From Hansfordia pulvinata (taxonomy: Eukaryota > Ascomycota > Sordariomycetes > Xylariales): a stretch of 64,000 nt of DNA. The stretch covers positions 2,666,001 through 2,730,000 of the forward strand of contig BJKQ01000004.1 of NCBI GenBank assembly GCA_006538405.1, written 5' to 3'. The translations under genes were made by a program, and so were the position numbers. The notes below the pieces were generated by a model. It searched no databases. It was not told the origin of the DNA and saw only the letters and a program-made list of their open reading frames with translations. Below, piece after piece: positions 13,270 to 22,665 of this stretch. Positions within the stretch are counted from its first letter, which is position 1. Each line of letters opens with the position of its first letter.

Positions 13270-13605
13270 CCTCTGGCGCCCGTGCGCTACTCGAGTTTCC
13301 GCAGCCCCGGGCCGGTTGGCTTTTCTTTGACGTGACAGAGGTCCAATCCCCAATCTTGCTCGATGCCTTTATTAGGGTTGGAAGCGACTCATAACTAGGA
13401 GGAGACGAGCAGAAGGAGACGAGCGCCAGGGGTGATACCTCTGGCGCCCGTGCGCTACTCGAGTTTCCGCAGCCCCGGGCCGGTTGGCTTTTCTTTGACG
13501 TGACAGAGGTCCAATCCCCAATCTTGCTCGATGCCTTTATTAGGGTTGGAAGCGACTCATAACTAGGAGGAGACGAGCAGAAGGAGACGAGCGCCAGGGG
13601 TGATA
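13270..13605. repeat. Perfect tandem duplication, 2 x 168 bp
   Basis: Bases 13270-13437 recur without any difference that I can see at 13438-13605. The unit starts with CCTCTGGCGCCC and ends with GCGCCAGGGGTGATA, and contains an internal short repeat (GACGAGCAGAAGGAGACGAGC-like). Neither copy has a supported gene. Identity suggests a recent duplication or an assembly duplication. Confidence 0.95.
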
Positions 13606-14104
13606 AGAGGACGCATCAAGAAACAAGTCTTTCGCCAGAGACTTTGCGAATGGGGGGTTCCATGGTTCGATGGCCATTTACTCGTATGACTGCCTGCGTG
13701 CTCCACTACCTCTACGAGTACTATGTGTACTTACAGAGTAGGCAGGCATATGCACGCGTATGTCCAGTCATGAACACTCGTAGATAGGGCGTGGTGTTTT
13801 TCTTTCTTTCTTTCTTTTTGGACGTACATTGCCTTTAATAGGGCTGCTTGCTGAGCGTCTTTGCGGATTCTGGTACACGAGTAACTTGTGTCTGATGAGT
13901 ATACCTAAGAGCGGGCTGGCCAGACGGAGCCACAGGAGTGGAAGCAATGTTATGTGGTTATTTACGGCGCCCCCCAGCATCCCTGAGCTGCCATTTCGAA
14001 GGATTCCTGTCCTCGAAGCTTGCGGCTGGCCAAGTCGCGCGCGATCCACTCGGGGGAAAAGTCTGAGGCACAATCATAACAAACAATAATCGTAATAACA
14101 ACAG

Positions 14105-14106
14105 CC

Positions 14107-14137
<31 letters not shown>
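14105..14137. repeat. (CAA)n trinucleotide repeat
   Basis: About ten CAA units followed by CCCCC. It lies in non-coding DNA; the reverse strand gives a meaningless poly-Val/Cys frame. Confidence 0.8.
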
Positions 14138-14946
14138 CCCCCATAATAGTGAGCAAGAACGCTAACCATCATACGAGTACATGCACCTGACAGAGGTCGC
14201 GATGAGAAAGAGAGGCAGCCAAGAAATGGATCTTTGCCTTTCAGGGTCTGGTGGAATAAGCAGACTCGACGCACCAAAGGCGGATACGACGTGACATGCG
14301 CCACGCCCGACCGATGTTCGTGTGCGAACATCGCTTCGACAGAACTACAGAACCGCAGTGCAGATACCAGCCGAAGAGAGAGGGCTACGAGGGCTTGCAG
14401 CGTGGCTGTCAGAAAAGGCGCCGCGTCTCCAGTAGCTGTACACGGCTGTGGTGAATTTTCCCTGGTCGGTGATGTACCTCGGCTTGGACTGACAATGTAT
14501 AGACCGGGTTCTTCCCTACCACTTCTCACAGCTAAGGTACCTGCCTGCAGGGCCTTTCAGGGGTCTCTACCTAGTGGAGTGGAGAGGGAGCATTCGCCCC
14601 AACCCGCGTACCAGACTAGCCCGGCCCGTCGTAGTTGCTGATTGCGACTCTACATCCATTGCGAGTGGAGGATACCGTTGTCAGGAGGTACCTCCAGGGC
14701 GGGCACCAAGATACATGTACTTCTACAGGCATCTTAGGTATGGTAGCTGGTGTGCCGGGTGGGAAGCCAACGTGAACCTAATCTCGCCCGGTCCATCGTA
14801 CCCGTCTGCTCGCTCAATCCCATTCTTCCTCTGTCTCTCGTCTCCCGCCCACTCGCCTTTCTCTCTCCATCCACTTTCTACTCGTAGTCCTCTTTTCCTT
14901 GTTTTTGGGTTGGCTACCCTCCGGATACTGCTGGCCGTTTGTTTGC

Positions 14947-14982
14947 TGCCGCTGCTGTTGTTGCTGCTGCTGCTGCTGCTAC
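14947..14982. repeat. (GCT)n-type trinucleotide repeat
   Basis: CTGCTGTTGTTGCTGCTG-type run within the C/T-rich stretch before the Ser/Thr-rich membrane protein gene. Confidence 0.75.
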
Positions 14983-15294
14983 TGCGACAACCCCCTTCTC
15001 TCTATTCCCGCCCGTCCGCTCCACGCAGCCCAACTCAGCTCGCAGCACACTTCTGCAAGCCACGCAGCCCGCCCTGCTTTTGTCGGCCCTTCTGCTCCTC
15101 GTCCCCGTCATCGTCGCTCGTCTTTCCCTCTCACCACCTCGCGACTCTGTTGACGACACCGCCAGCGCCCCCGCCCGCGCCGTCGCTCACAGGAACCCGC
15201 CCGTCCACTCGCTTCCCATCGCGTCCTCTGATTGACTGGTGCCCGCCTGGCCTCCCGCATCCGCGGCTCTCTCACCATCCTGCCGGCCTCACAG

Positions 15295-15358
15295 GTACGT
15301 TTCAGCTTCCTGCTAGCCCTCCTCTCCCCGGCGTGTCATGTCCTCTCGACTCGTGCAG
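15295..15358 (+). other. Possible 5' leader intron
   Basis: An ACAG/GTACGT donor and a pyrimidine-flanked GTGCAG acceptor bound a 64-nt stretch about 620 bases upstream of the ATG at 15975. Size and signals match the coding introns in this window, so it could be a leader intron of that gene. There is no coding support, and transcript data would be needed to confirm it. Confidence 0.35.
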
Positions 15359-15974
15359 GTCGCGTTGCCCCGTGTGTCGCAGCCCGAGCCAAGCGCCTCG
15401 ACTCTCCAGTCATGTCCTGACTTGGTTTGTCATGGCTCGTCTACCACTGGCGCTCTCCCATTGTTCCGGGCCCTACCCTACCCTGTCCTGCCCTGCCCTG
15501 CTCCGCTCTGCCCCCGCCGCCGCCGCTATTGCCGGCCTCTTTATCTGCTGTGCCGTTGTTCATGCCACCACCCCATTGTGGCCCGCCAATGCCCTATCTG
15601 CCCTGCTAGCACAACCACCGCCCGTCGTCCCTTCAACGCAAATGCAACCCCCTCTCCCCTCTCTTTGCCCACCTGCAGCCGAGGCCGCCACTGGATGCGG
15701 CCATCTTATGTCATATCGTAGCCCTTCTGCTCCAGACTTCGTCCTCCGTTGCTGGTGATACCCTTAGGCATGTGTCTCTCTCACCCTCCTTCACCCTCCT
15801 CCACCATCAAGCCCTACTTTCTCGACGTCGCTGCCGGCCTCGCCTGCATTATCTAGTGCCCAGCCTTCGTTTTCAAGTCCCCTTCGAACTTGCACCCTTT
15901 TCCCTCCATGCTGTTCTACTCGCAAGACGCCGCCAGCCCCCGATCATTGGCCTGGTCACCTTAGCATCGCCAAC

Positions 15975-17387
15975 ATGGCCCCTCAAGCCACCGTCTCGGC
16001 CGCCCTGACGCAGTCGTCATCATCGCAATCAGAATCACAATCACAGACGCAGTCGGCCACACAGTCAGGCACGTCGTCTAACTCTGTCTCCAGTTCTCAG
16101 CCATCCTCCACCATGGATGCTATCTCATCGGTCGCCGCTGGCGCCTCCACGGCCCTCGAGGGGTCTGGCTCCGCCAGCGCTTCCCCTACGACCGATTCTC
16201 AGCCAGCTCAAACCACATCTGCGGACCCCACCACCTCCGATGAGCCCACAACATCGGAACAGCCAACCACCAGTACCGCGCCCACCAGCACCCCGCCATC
16301 GACGACCTCATCATCGTCGAGCGAAGAAACCACATCAACGCCACCCACGACGTCCGCCTCGCCAACCACCACATCCGAGTCCTCGACTTCCGAGTCGTCA
16401 TCCTCCAGCAGCAGTGAACCCACCAGTACCACGCCGAAGTCTACTTCCTCCACGGAATCATCCTCAGACTCGTCCACCACTACTACCACCTCGAAGCCCT
16501 CCTCTACTGTGATAACTAGCCACACGATTACGTCGTCCAGCACAGATGCTGCCGGCTCGATCGTTTTTGTCACTCAAACATCTGTGGAGACTGCTGTGGC
16601 CACTGGAGACAGCCCCTCTGCCACCACCGACGCGGCCGGCAACGTCATCACTTCTGGCGCGTCTTCCTCGGGCAGCTCCGGCTCCTTGAGCACTGGGGGC
16701 ACCATTGCGGTTGCCGTTGTTGTTCCCGTTGCCGGCGTGGCACTTCTCATTGTTGCTGCCATCTTCCTTTGGAGGAAGCGCAAGCAGCGCAAGGATGCTG
16801 AGGAAGAGAGAAGGAAGGAGGTCGAGGACTACAACTACAACCCCAACGCGGACCCGACACTTCCTGACGTTGGCGGTGGAAACTACGAAATGAGGGAAGA
16901 TGGTGGTTCCGGATACCGCGGATGGGGCTCCACTACGCTTGGGTCTACAGGACGCAAGGCCTCGACGACGATGTCGGGAGGTGCTGCTGCTGGGGCCTAC
17001 TCAGACACGTCCCCTCGCGGCAACGCTTCAGACACCCGCTCCGGTGATCCCATGATGGATGGAGCCATCTCACCCGAAGGCGAAATCTTGGGCGCAATGG
17101 GCCCTTCTTCATCCGACAACCGCGGTGCCAATGTGCACCGTGGCCCCTCAAATGCATCTTCTCAATACAGTGCAGCCGGCCGATCCGACGGATCTGCAGA
17201 GAATGGAGTCGGCGTTGCTTATGGCGGCTCGGGCTATGGCTATGATCAGTACGGCAGCAACCCCTACAACGAGAACTACAACCAGCAGACACCCGTCATC
17301 CGTGACAACCCGGCCAGAAGAAACACGACAATCCAGAATAACGCCCACTTTCCTCAACAGAGCGCGGGCATCTCCCAAAACTTCTAA
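15975..17387 (+). CDS. Ser/Thr-rich single-pass membrane protein
   Basis: A single open frame of 470 residues. Residues 1 to about 235 are almost entirely Ser, Thr, Pro, Gln and Glu, typical of an O-glycosylated wall-facing ectodomain. One membrane helix follows at about 244-264 (VAVVVPVAGVALLIVAAIF) and then WRKRKQRK, a strong positive-inside stop-transfer. The tail is rich in Gly, Ser, Asn and Tyr and ends in SAGISQNF. The architecture resembles fungal wall sensors or SKG6/Axl2-type membrane proteins, but no WSC or other cysteine-rich domain is present, so I do not assign a function. Oddly, there is no cleavable signal peptide after this ATG; either the protein inserts by its internal helix or an upstream exon is missing. 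The ATG in CCAACATGG has a good context. The gene converges on the carboxylesterase gene. Confidence 0.82.
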   Translation: MAPQATVSAALTQSSSSQSESQSQTQSATQSGTSSNSVSSSQPSSTMDAISSVAAGASTALEGSGSASASPTTDSQPAQTTSADPTTSDEPTTSEQPTTSTAPTSTPPSTTSSSSSEETTSTPPTTSASPTTTSESSTSESSSSSSSEPTSTTPKSTSSTESSSDSSTTTTTSKPSSTVITSHTITSSSTDAAGSIVFVTQTSVETAVATGDSPSATTDAAGNVITSGASSSGSSGSLSTGGTIAVAVVVPVAGVALLIVAAIFLWRKRKQRKDAEEERRKEVEDYNYNPNADPTLPDVGGGNYEMREDGGSGYRGWGSTTLGSTGRKASTTMSGGAAAGAYSDTSPRGNASDTRSGDPMMDGAISPEGEILGAMGPSSSDNRGANVHRGPSNASSQYSAAGRSDGSAENGVGVAYGGSGYGYDQYGSNPYNENYNQQTPVIRDNPARRNTTIQNNAHFPQQSAGISQNF

Positions 17388-18277
17388 GCAAAACGACACG
17401 CGAGTGCCAGTATCGACTTGACACCTCCGTTGCCGGCGAGCGACTGCTGTCATTTACTACACACAACGAATGATACCCACACAACGGTGCGCCTTGCATC
17501 TCGACGCACTACGCGATTTCTTCTTCCGGCGGCAACAAGCTTTTTCAACTTTGATTTCCCTGGATTCTTATCTGGCGTTAAAACGGCATTGCCCCGCATC
17601 GACATCTGGTTGTGCTTAATCTTGCAAGAGCTAAGCCGATTTACTTTCGGGACGACCATATTGGATCATCAGTCATGCCGGGCAAGAATATTCCCTTCGG
17701 ACACGTATATAACTTGATTTCCTGTTCGACAAAAGCACATAGAGTGAACCCGAGTGCCTGGGTTGGTATGTAACCACGTGGTGGCCTAGCTGACTCACGA
17801 GGCTGTCTGGTTCCTCACTATCACCGAAGTCGGAGTCATTCAAGGCTCATGGCCTTGCGCAGCGGGCCGATAGAAGTGGTAATTTGTGAAGACGAGCCCA
17901 TATCGAGGATAGGGGCAGCCGGAGCTTGCATTGAAGTCTCCATTCACGTACCCGCGAAACCCGGGCATGGGATCAAGCACCGTGAGCAGGGGTGACCTGC
18001 ACACGATGAATGGCGACAGGATGGTGCCACGGGATGCCATCCGTACATATGTACTAGAACTTTAATGCTACTGATTTGTCTGATCTGACTATTACTTGTA
18101 TTGGTCGTCTTTGTGTATGGTAGCAGACGAGCTTTCGAAATCGATCGAATATCTCGCCTCTTGCTGTGGGCCTTTTCATGTTCGCAGCGACGGCAACTTG
18201 GTAGATACCCGTCTCTTCATATGCAGTCATGGCTGGATGCGCGTCTAATGTTTCCGCCCAGGCTTACGAGTACGCAC
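17388..18277. other. Convergent intergenic region
   Basis: No gene is supported. It should hold the 3' ends of the membrane protein gene (+) and of the carboxylesterase gene (-). GC content is lower than in the flanking genes. Confidence 0.45.
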
Positions 18278-20582
18278 TCACAGTTTGGGCCCATCGCGAG
18301 GCCGGGTAGAAGGCAATTCTGACGAGAGAACCCCGTCCCCGCGGGCCTGGCTCAGGGCGCCGCGGGCCCACCAGTAGGCGCACTGGCGGATCTGGCGGGC
18401 CGTCAGCCGCGTGGTCTGCGCGGCCACGCCGGGGCTTCCACCCTCGATCTCTGTCGCCCTCCTGCTTCCCACGTCCGCCTCCGGGGCGCGGGATCGCGGA
18501 AGGGACGGGGGGTGGCGGGAGACGACGCGCTCGTCGTTGCCGTGGCCGAAGAGGGCCAGCAGGCCGGCTTGCCCGTGTGGATGCTGCGGTGCCGGCGTAG
18601 CAGCGGGGTTGGATGGTGGGGAAAGGGAGGAGGAGGAGGAGGGCGGCGGCGGCGGCGGCGGCGGCGGGGAAGAGGTTGCTGTCCCCGCGGGCAGAGATGG
18701 GAACGGGAAAGGGGAGGTGAAGCGCGGCCAGACGAAGCCTCCCGCTACGGCGGCCGGGACAGGGACGACGGGGCTGCCGCGGTGTCGACAGGGGCGTGAG
18801 GGCGTGGCAAGGGAAGTGGCCGGTGGCAGGGGTCCATCTGGCGGCTCGTTGGGATCGCCGGCCCGGCTGGCGGCGAAGCGCGCCCACAGCGCGGCCATGA
18901 CGTCGGCGACGGCGCGCATGCCCGGAGTCTTGGTGGCGGCGGGGCTGTGTGCTACGACGGGCGCCTCGTCGGCGTGGTCGGCGGCGCCGCGTGCAGCCGA
19001 ACGCGCGGCGTAGTGATACGCGTAGACTGGGGGCGGCGGCGGCTTCTGCAGCGTGGTTGTGGTGGTGGATGAGGAGGAGGAGGAAGGGGAAGACATGAGG
19101 TGCGCGGTCTGCAGGACGGGGCATATGTAGGCGTAGTGCGCGTAGGCCTCTTCGAGGCGCCAAAAGTGATCTGTCGCCGAGGCGAGAGCATCATCGTCCC
19201 CCTTTTTGGGTGTAGCGGAGGCGGGCGAGAAAAAGCGATGTTGGCGGTCACGGTAGAGTGTCCGGCCCTCGGTCGTTGCGTCGGGGTCCGGGTACAGATC
19301 CTCGAGGACCGCGAGATCTGCCTCGCCCAGGCCCGGTACGAGAGCACCCATGAAGTTGCGCAGGGCGTTCGAAGACGAGCCAATGTTATTGGGGGCTGCT
19401 TTAGATGTGTGGGCCTGAGACAGCAGCACTTCGGGCCTGGGCACAAAGAGGGCGCCCTCGTTGGTGTTGAAGCCCGTGATGAGCGGCAGGCGCAGGACGG
19501 CGTCCTCTCCGCCGGTGTGACTTCGAGCCCACGCGCTCAGTGGAGCGTCGGGGACGGCCCCGCCACGGCCGTCAATCGCGGGCTGGAAGGGCCAGCGGGG
19601 CGGGCCCGGGGCGCTCCAGCGAGCATAGACGGCGCGCGAGGCGGCAGCGATGCGGTCGAGGGGCAGGGCGCGCAAGGTTTCCCAAAGCGTGTCGTTGTCG
19701 TTGATCCGTCCCGAGTCTGACAGGCTGCACCCGGTTAAGAACTCGGCGAACTGACGTTCGTGCAGAGGGTGATCGGGGGCGAATACGGCGCGGGCGGTCG
19801 GACCGCCGGACTCGAGAATAGCCTTGTGGAAGGGGGCGGGGGTCGGGGGTTGTTGGCGGGCGCGTAGGCCATGAGGTGGTGGCCGATCTGCGGGAGGTGT
19901 GAGTTGGGGGACAAGAAGACGCGACGAAGGGGCGGGCTGAGGTACGGACGGAATGGGCGCCGGCGCTCATGCCGACGAGGGTGACATTGTCGGGATCGGC
20001 GCCGAGGTGGTGGGCGTTGCGGCGCACCCAGTCGAGCAGGGCGTGCTGGTCGCGCAGGCCGAGGTTGAGCAGGCCGTCGCGGGCGGCGCGAGCGCAAGGC
20101 AGGAAGCCGAGGGCGCCGACGCGGTAGTTGAAGGAGAGAGCCAGCAGTGGGGACTCGGCCCAGGCGACAAAGCTGGCAAGGTCGCGCTCCTTGCCGGCGC
20201 CGTTGTTGAAGCCGCCACCGTGGACGTAGACGAGGAGGGGGAGGGGCTCCTCGCCGCTGATGTTGTCGCGGTCGTCCGGGCCGGGGCGGAAGACGTTGAG
20301 GTTGAGGCAGTCCTCGCCCTGGCCGGGCCCCGGGACGAGCTGAGGGCAGACGGGGCCCCACCGGGAAGCGTCGGCCGGAGCGTCTGGGGCTGAGGCGGCG
20401 GAGGGCGAGGGCGGCGGCGGCAGCGGCTGGGGCGGGCGAAAGCGGTTGTGGGCGGCGGTGGACTGGGCGTAGGGGATACCGAGGAAGGCCTCGACGGAGC
20501 GGGGCCGCACGGCGGAGCGGGGCTCGAGGCGGCCGCGATAGCAGCCCTGGGGCAGGCGCAGGACGGGCCGCGGGTCCGTCAT
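18278..20582 (-). CDS. Type-B carboxylesterase / lipase (one apparent 1-base frameshift)
   Basis: Exons 20582-19950 and 19887-18278 are separated by a 62-nt intron; with one base restored the model is 747 residues. Seen: an N-terminal esterase core with FLGIPYAQ, EDCLNLNVFRP and the oxyanion loop YVHGGGF, then the nucleophile elbow GMSAG with Ser206. The probable acid Glu lies in FNTNEGALFV and the probable His in DHADEAPVV. A Pro/Ser low-complexity insertion lies before the conserved C-terminal WPRF-like and GLLALFGHGNDER segments. Splicing after GAHS with a GTCCGT donor restores the conserved IGHHLMAY helix, but the frame is then lost at the G5 run 19832-19836 (C5 on the sense strand) just before FHKAILESGG. 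Using a GTACCT donor four bases downstream keeps the frame but destroys IGHHLMAY. Substrate unknown: alpha/beta hydrolases of this class cleave esters, and whether this one is secreted is unclear because no signal peptide is visible. Confidence 0.87.
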
Positions 20583-21281
20583 GGCGGCCGGTGGCGCGAA
20601 TGGAGATGGCAGAAGCAGAAGCCGAAGTAGAGACAGGAGAGAGTGGCGATATGTTGTGGGAAGGAGTTTCCAAACAGGGCCGTGTCAAGTCGGGAAATGC
20701 CGGGGGTGCTGTCTGTGAGCCAGCCTACCTACCATTTTACCTGCGTTCGACATTGACCTTCGCCGTTCGCTCGCTCACGTGCGGTCCGTCATTGCCCGTT
20801 CTGGATGCCTTCCGCTCCAGCAAGTCACGAGAAGCAAAAGGCAGTCGCGATCGGGATCACATGAATGTATCACCTCAAAGGAGGTACTGACAGTGTACAT
20901 AATGCAGGTAGGTCCGCCATCTGGGGTATACATCCAGTAGGTGCACACCCTGGATGGGTCCCTCAGCCTCAGCCTTACGTCACCGCGACCGCGTTTCCCA
21001 AACTCCCACTCTACCTTAGGTATTTACCGGGCTCAGCTTTTTCTGGTAAGACGTCGTACCTAACCTCTCGACAACTCTCCCAAAGCCACAACCCAACCTC
21101 ACATACTGCGCCCACCCTCCCAGAGCATCCACGACAACTTCCGCCCGCCGCCCACCCCTTCCGCGACACGACACGCGCAAAGGCAAAGCCCGCAAAGCAC
21201 CAAACCACGCCGCCCGCGCGCGCTCGCGCGCTCTCTCTCTTTCTCTCCCCCTGTCTCTCGCAAACCCGACCCCGAGCGAAC
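20583..21281. promoter_or_regulatory. Divergent promoter region, carboxylesterase / small membrane protein
   Basis: About 700 bases separate the two start codons, which point away from each other. No gene is seen inside. The right half is C/A-rich with a TC-rich tract just before 21282, typical of a fungal leader. The two genes may share regulatory sites, which is inference. Confidence 0.4.
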
Positions 21282-22061
21282 ATGGCCCCGCAGCACCGCC
21301 GCCCCTACGCCCACCACGCGGACCCCTCCGACGCGCGCCCCCTCCCGCTCGACGACTCGGACGACGACGACGACGGCGGGCCCCCTCTGGACGAGCAGGA
21401 GCAGGAGGAGCTCATCGCCTCCCTGTCCGCCCAGAACGCCTCCCGCGACGCCCAGTTCCGCCTCGCCCTGCTCGCCCTGCCCGCGCTGGCCGCGCTGCCC
21501 TTGCTCGCGCCCCTCCTGCCTTTTCTCTTCCCGCCGCCGCCCTCCCCTCCCACCGCCGGGACGACGACGACAGCAGCAGCAGCCTCCGCCTCTCGCCTGG
21601 GGGCCATCCTCGGCCTGACCAGCCTCTCCTGCACCGCCTACCTCCTCTACGCCCTGCCCCCCAGCCTAACCGGCATCCGCGCCCTGGACGCCTGGGTGGC
21701 CCGCAGCAGCTCCGACGCCGCCGCCCCCACCAGCGGCAGCGGCGCGAACCTCCGCCGCATCAACGCCGCCACCGCCTCCAAGGCCACCGCCCCGCCGCCC
21801 TTCTGGGTCTCCGACCGCTCCCCGCTGCAGCAGCACCTGCCCCTGCTCAACGGCGCCCTGGCCGCCGTCGTCCTGCTGACCGGCGTCCTGACCGCTTCCT
21901 CCTCCCGCGGCGGGGGCGGCGGGGGCGACTTGGTGGCGTCGGCGGCGCCCACGCTGCCCGCCGTCGTGTACGCCGTCGTCCTGCTGGCCAAGACCCTCAT
22001 GGGCGGCGTGGACCCGGAGCGCGAGCTGGCCGCTCTGAGGTACGAATACAAGGGGGCGTGA
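21282..22061 (+). CDS. Small multi-pass membrane protein, function unknown
   Basis: An intronless frame of 259 residues. The N-terminal 45 residues are hydrophilic and acidic (DDSDDDDDGG, then DEQEQEELIASLSAQN). About four hydrophobic segments follow: FRLALLALPALAALPLLAPL, LGAILGLTSLSCTAYLLYAL, LPLLNGALAAVVLLTGVLTA and LPAVVYAVVLLAKTLMGG. The end, VDPERELAALRYEYKGA, resembles the tail of uncharacterised conserved proteins of filamentous fungi. The start is the ATG in the GAACATGGC context directly ahead of the hydrophilic region. It is extremely GC-rich at third positions. It is divergent from the esterase gene and convergent with the Pho81-like gene. I do not recognise a function. Confidence 0.75.
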   Translation: MAPQHRRPYAHHADPSDARPLPLDDSDDDDDGGPPLDEQEQEELIASLSAQNASRDAQFRLALLALPALAALPLLAPLLPFLFPPPPSPPTAGTTTTAAAASASRLGAILGLTSLSCTAYLLYALPPSLTGIRALDAWVARSSSDAAAPTSGSGANLRRINAATASKATAPPPFWVSDRSPLQQHLPLLNGALAAVVLLTGVLTASSSRGGGGGGDLVASAAPTLPAVVYAVVLLAKTLMGGVDPERELAALRYEYKGA

Positions 22062-22665
22062 GCGAGGTGGGGGAAGGGGGAGGGGGAGCTGTTCTACAAG
22101 TCGCAAAAAGGGGAAAAAAAGAAGAATCAGGAAAACAACTGCAATGCATTTCTATACTTGGGCGCATGGCATAGGCGGAATGTATTACACAACCCATCCT
22201 TTATTCAACTTACTATGCGAATCAAAAACCCAGACCTGGTCTTGACAACCCCGGCCACCATGTTGATTGGATACCTACTCATATGAGCGTGGAAGACCAG
22301 TCTAATCAATACCCTTTCCTGTTCTCGTCTTTGCTCGTCTTTGTCCCGTCAATGCATGGCAATGTGGATTTCAGCGAAGAAAACATAGAAAACCAGGGCA
22401 ACAGCCATAAGGCCCCGCCCAAAAATGAGACCACAGCCGCGAGTGCTCTCTCCTGCTGGGACGACGACATCCATCGGGGGGGAAGCCCATCAAGTCCATA
22501 TCTCTCTCCATACTAGCCCATCTCGTCGCCATCGTCTACCAGCGTCATGCTCTCATTCAGATGTCCATCCCGAGCCTCTGGGACCGGAATCTTCTCTCTC
22601 CAAAAGCTCTCGATCACTCATCTAGTCTCTTCTCCTTCTTCTTCCTCTTCTCCGAGAACCACCCC
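22062..22665. other. Convergent intergenic region
   Basis: The 3' ends of the small membrane protein gene (+) and the Pho81-like gene (-) face each other here. AT-rich sequence after 22062 is suitable for 3' untranslated regions and polyadenylation. No gene is seen. Confidence 0.45.

Larger units (their letters stand above)
7524..15974. other. 8.4-kb gene-poor region with microsatellites
   Basis: No protein-coding gene is supported. The largest open frames (for example 12199-12879 on the minus strand and 14574-15758 on the plus strand) are Pro/Ser/Arg-rich, overlap others and carry no recognisable domain. The region holds several simple repeats, a perfect 168-bp tandem duplication and many copies of a TACTCGTA/TACGAGTA palindrome. 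From about 14.8 kb the plus strand becomes C/T-rich, as in long fungal 5' leaders, and leads into the Ser/Thr-rich membrane protein gene at 15975. It may therefore contain a long upstream regulatory region and a non-coding leader, but this is inference. Confidence 0.45.

Noticed and set aside
14574..15758. 394-codon plus-strand frame before the Ser/Thr-rich membrane protein
   Set aside because: It is a product of C/T-rich low-complexity DNA (poly-Leu, Pro and Ser) and includes a simple repeat and a likely leader intron; it is better explained as promoter and 5' leader.
18411..19013. 200-codon plus-strand frame opposite the carboxylesterase
   Set aside because: It is the antisense of the esterase C-terminal Pro/Ser region, giving Gly/Glu-rich nonsense.
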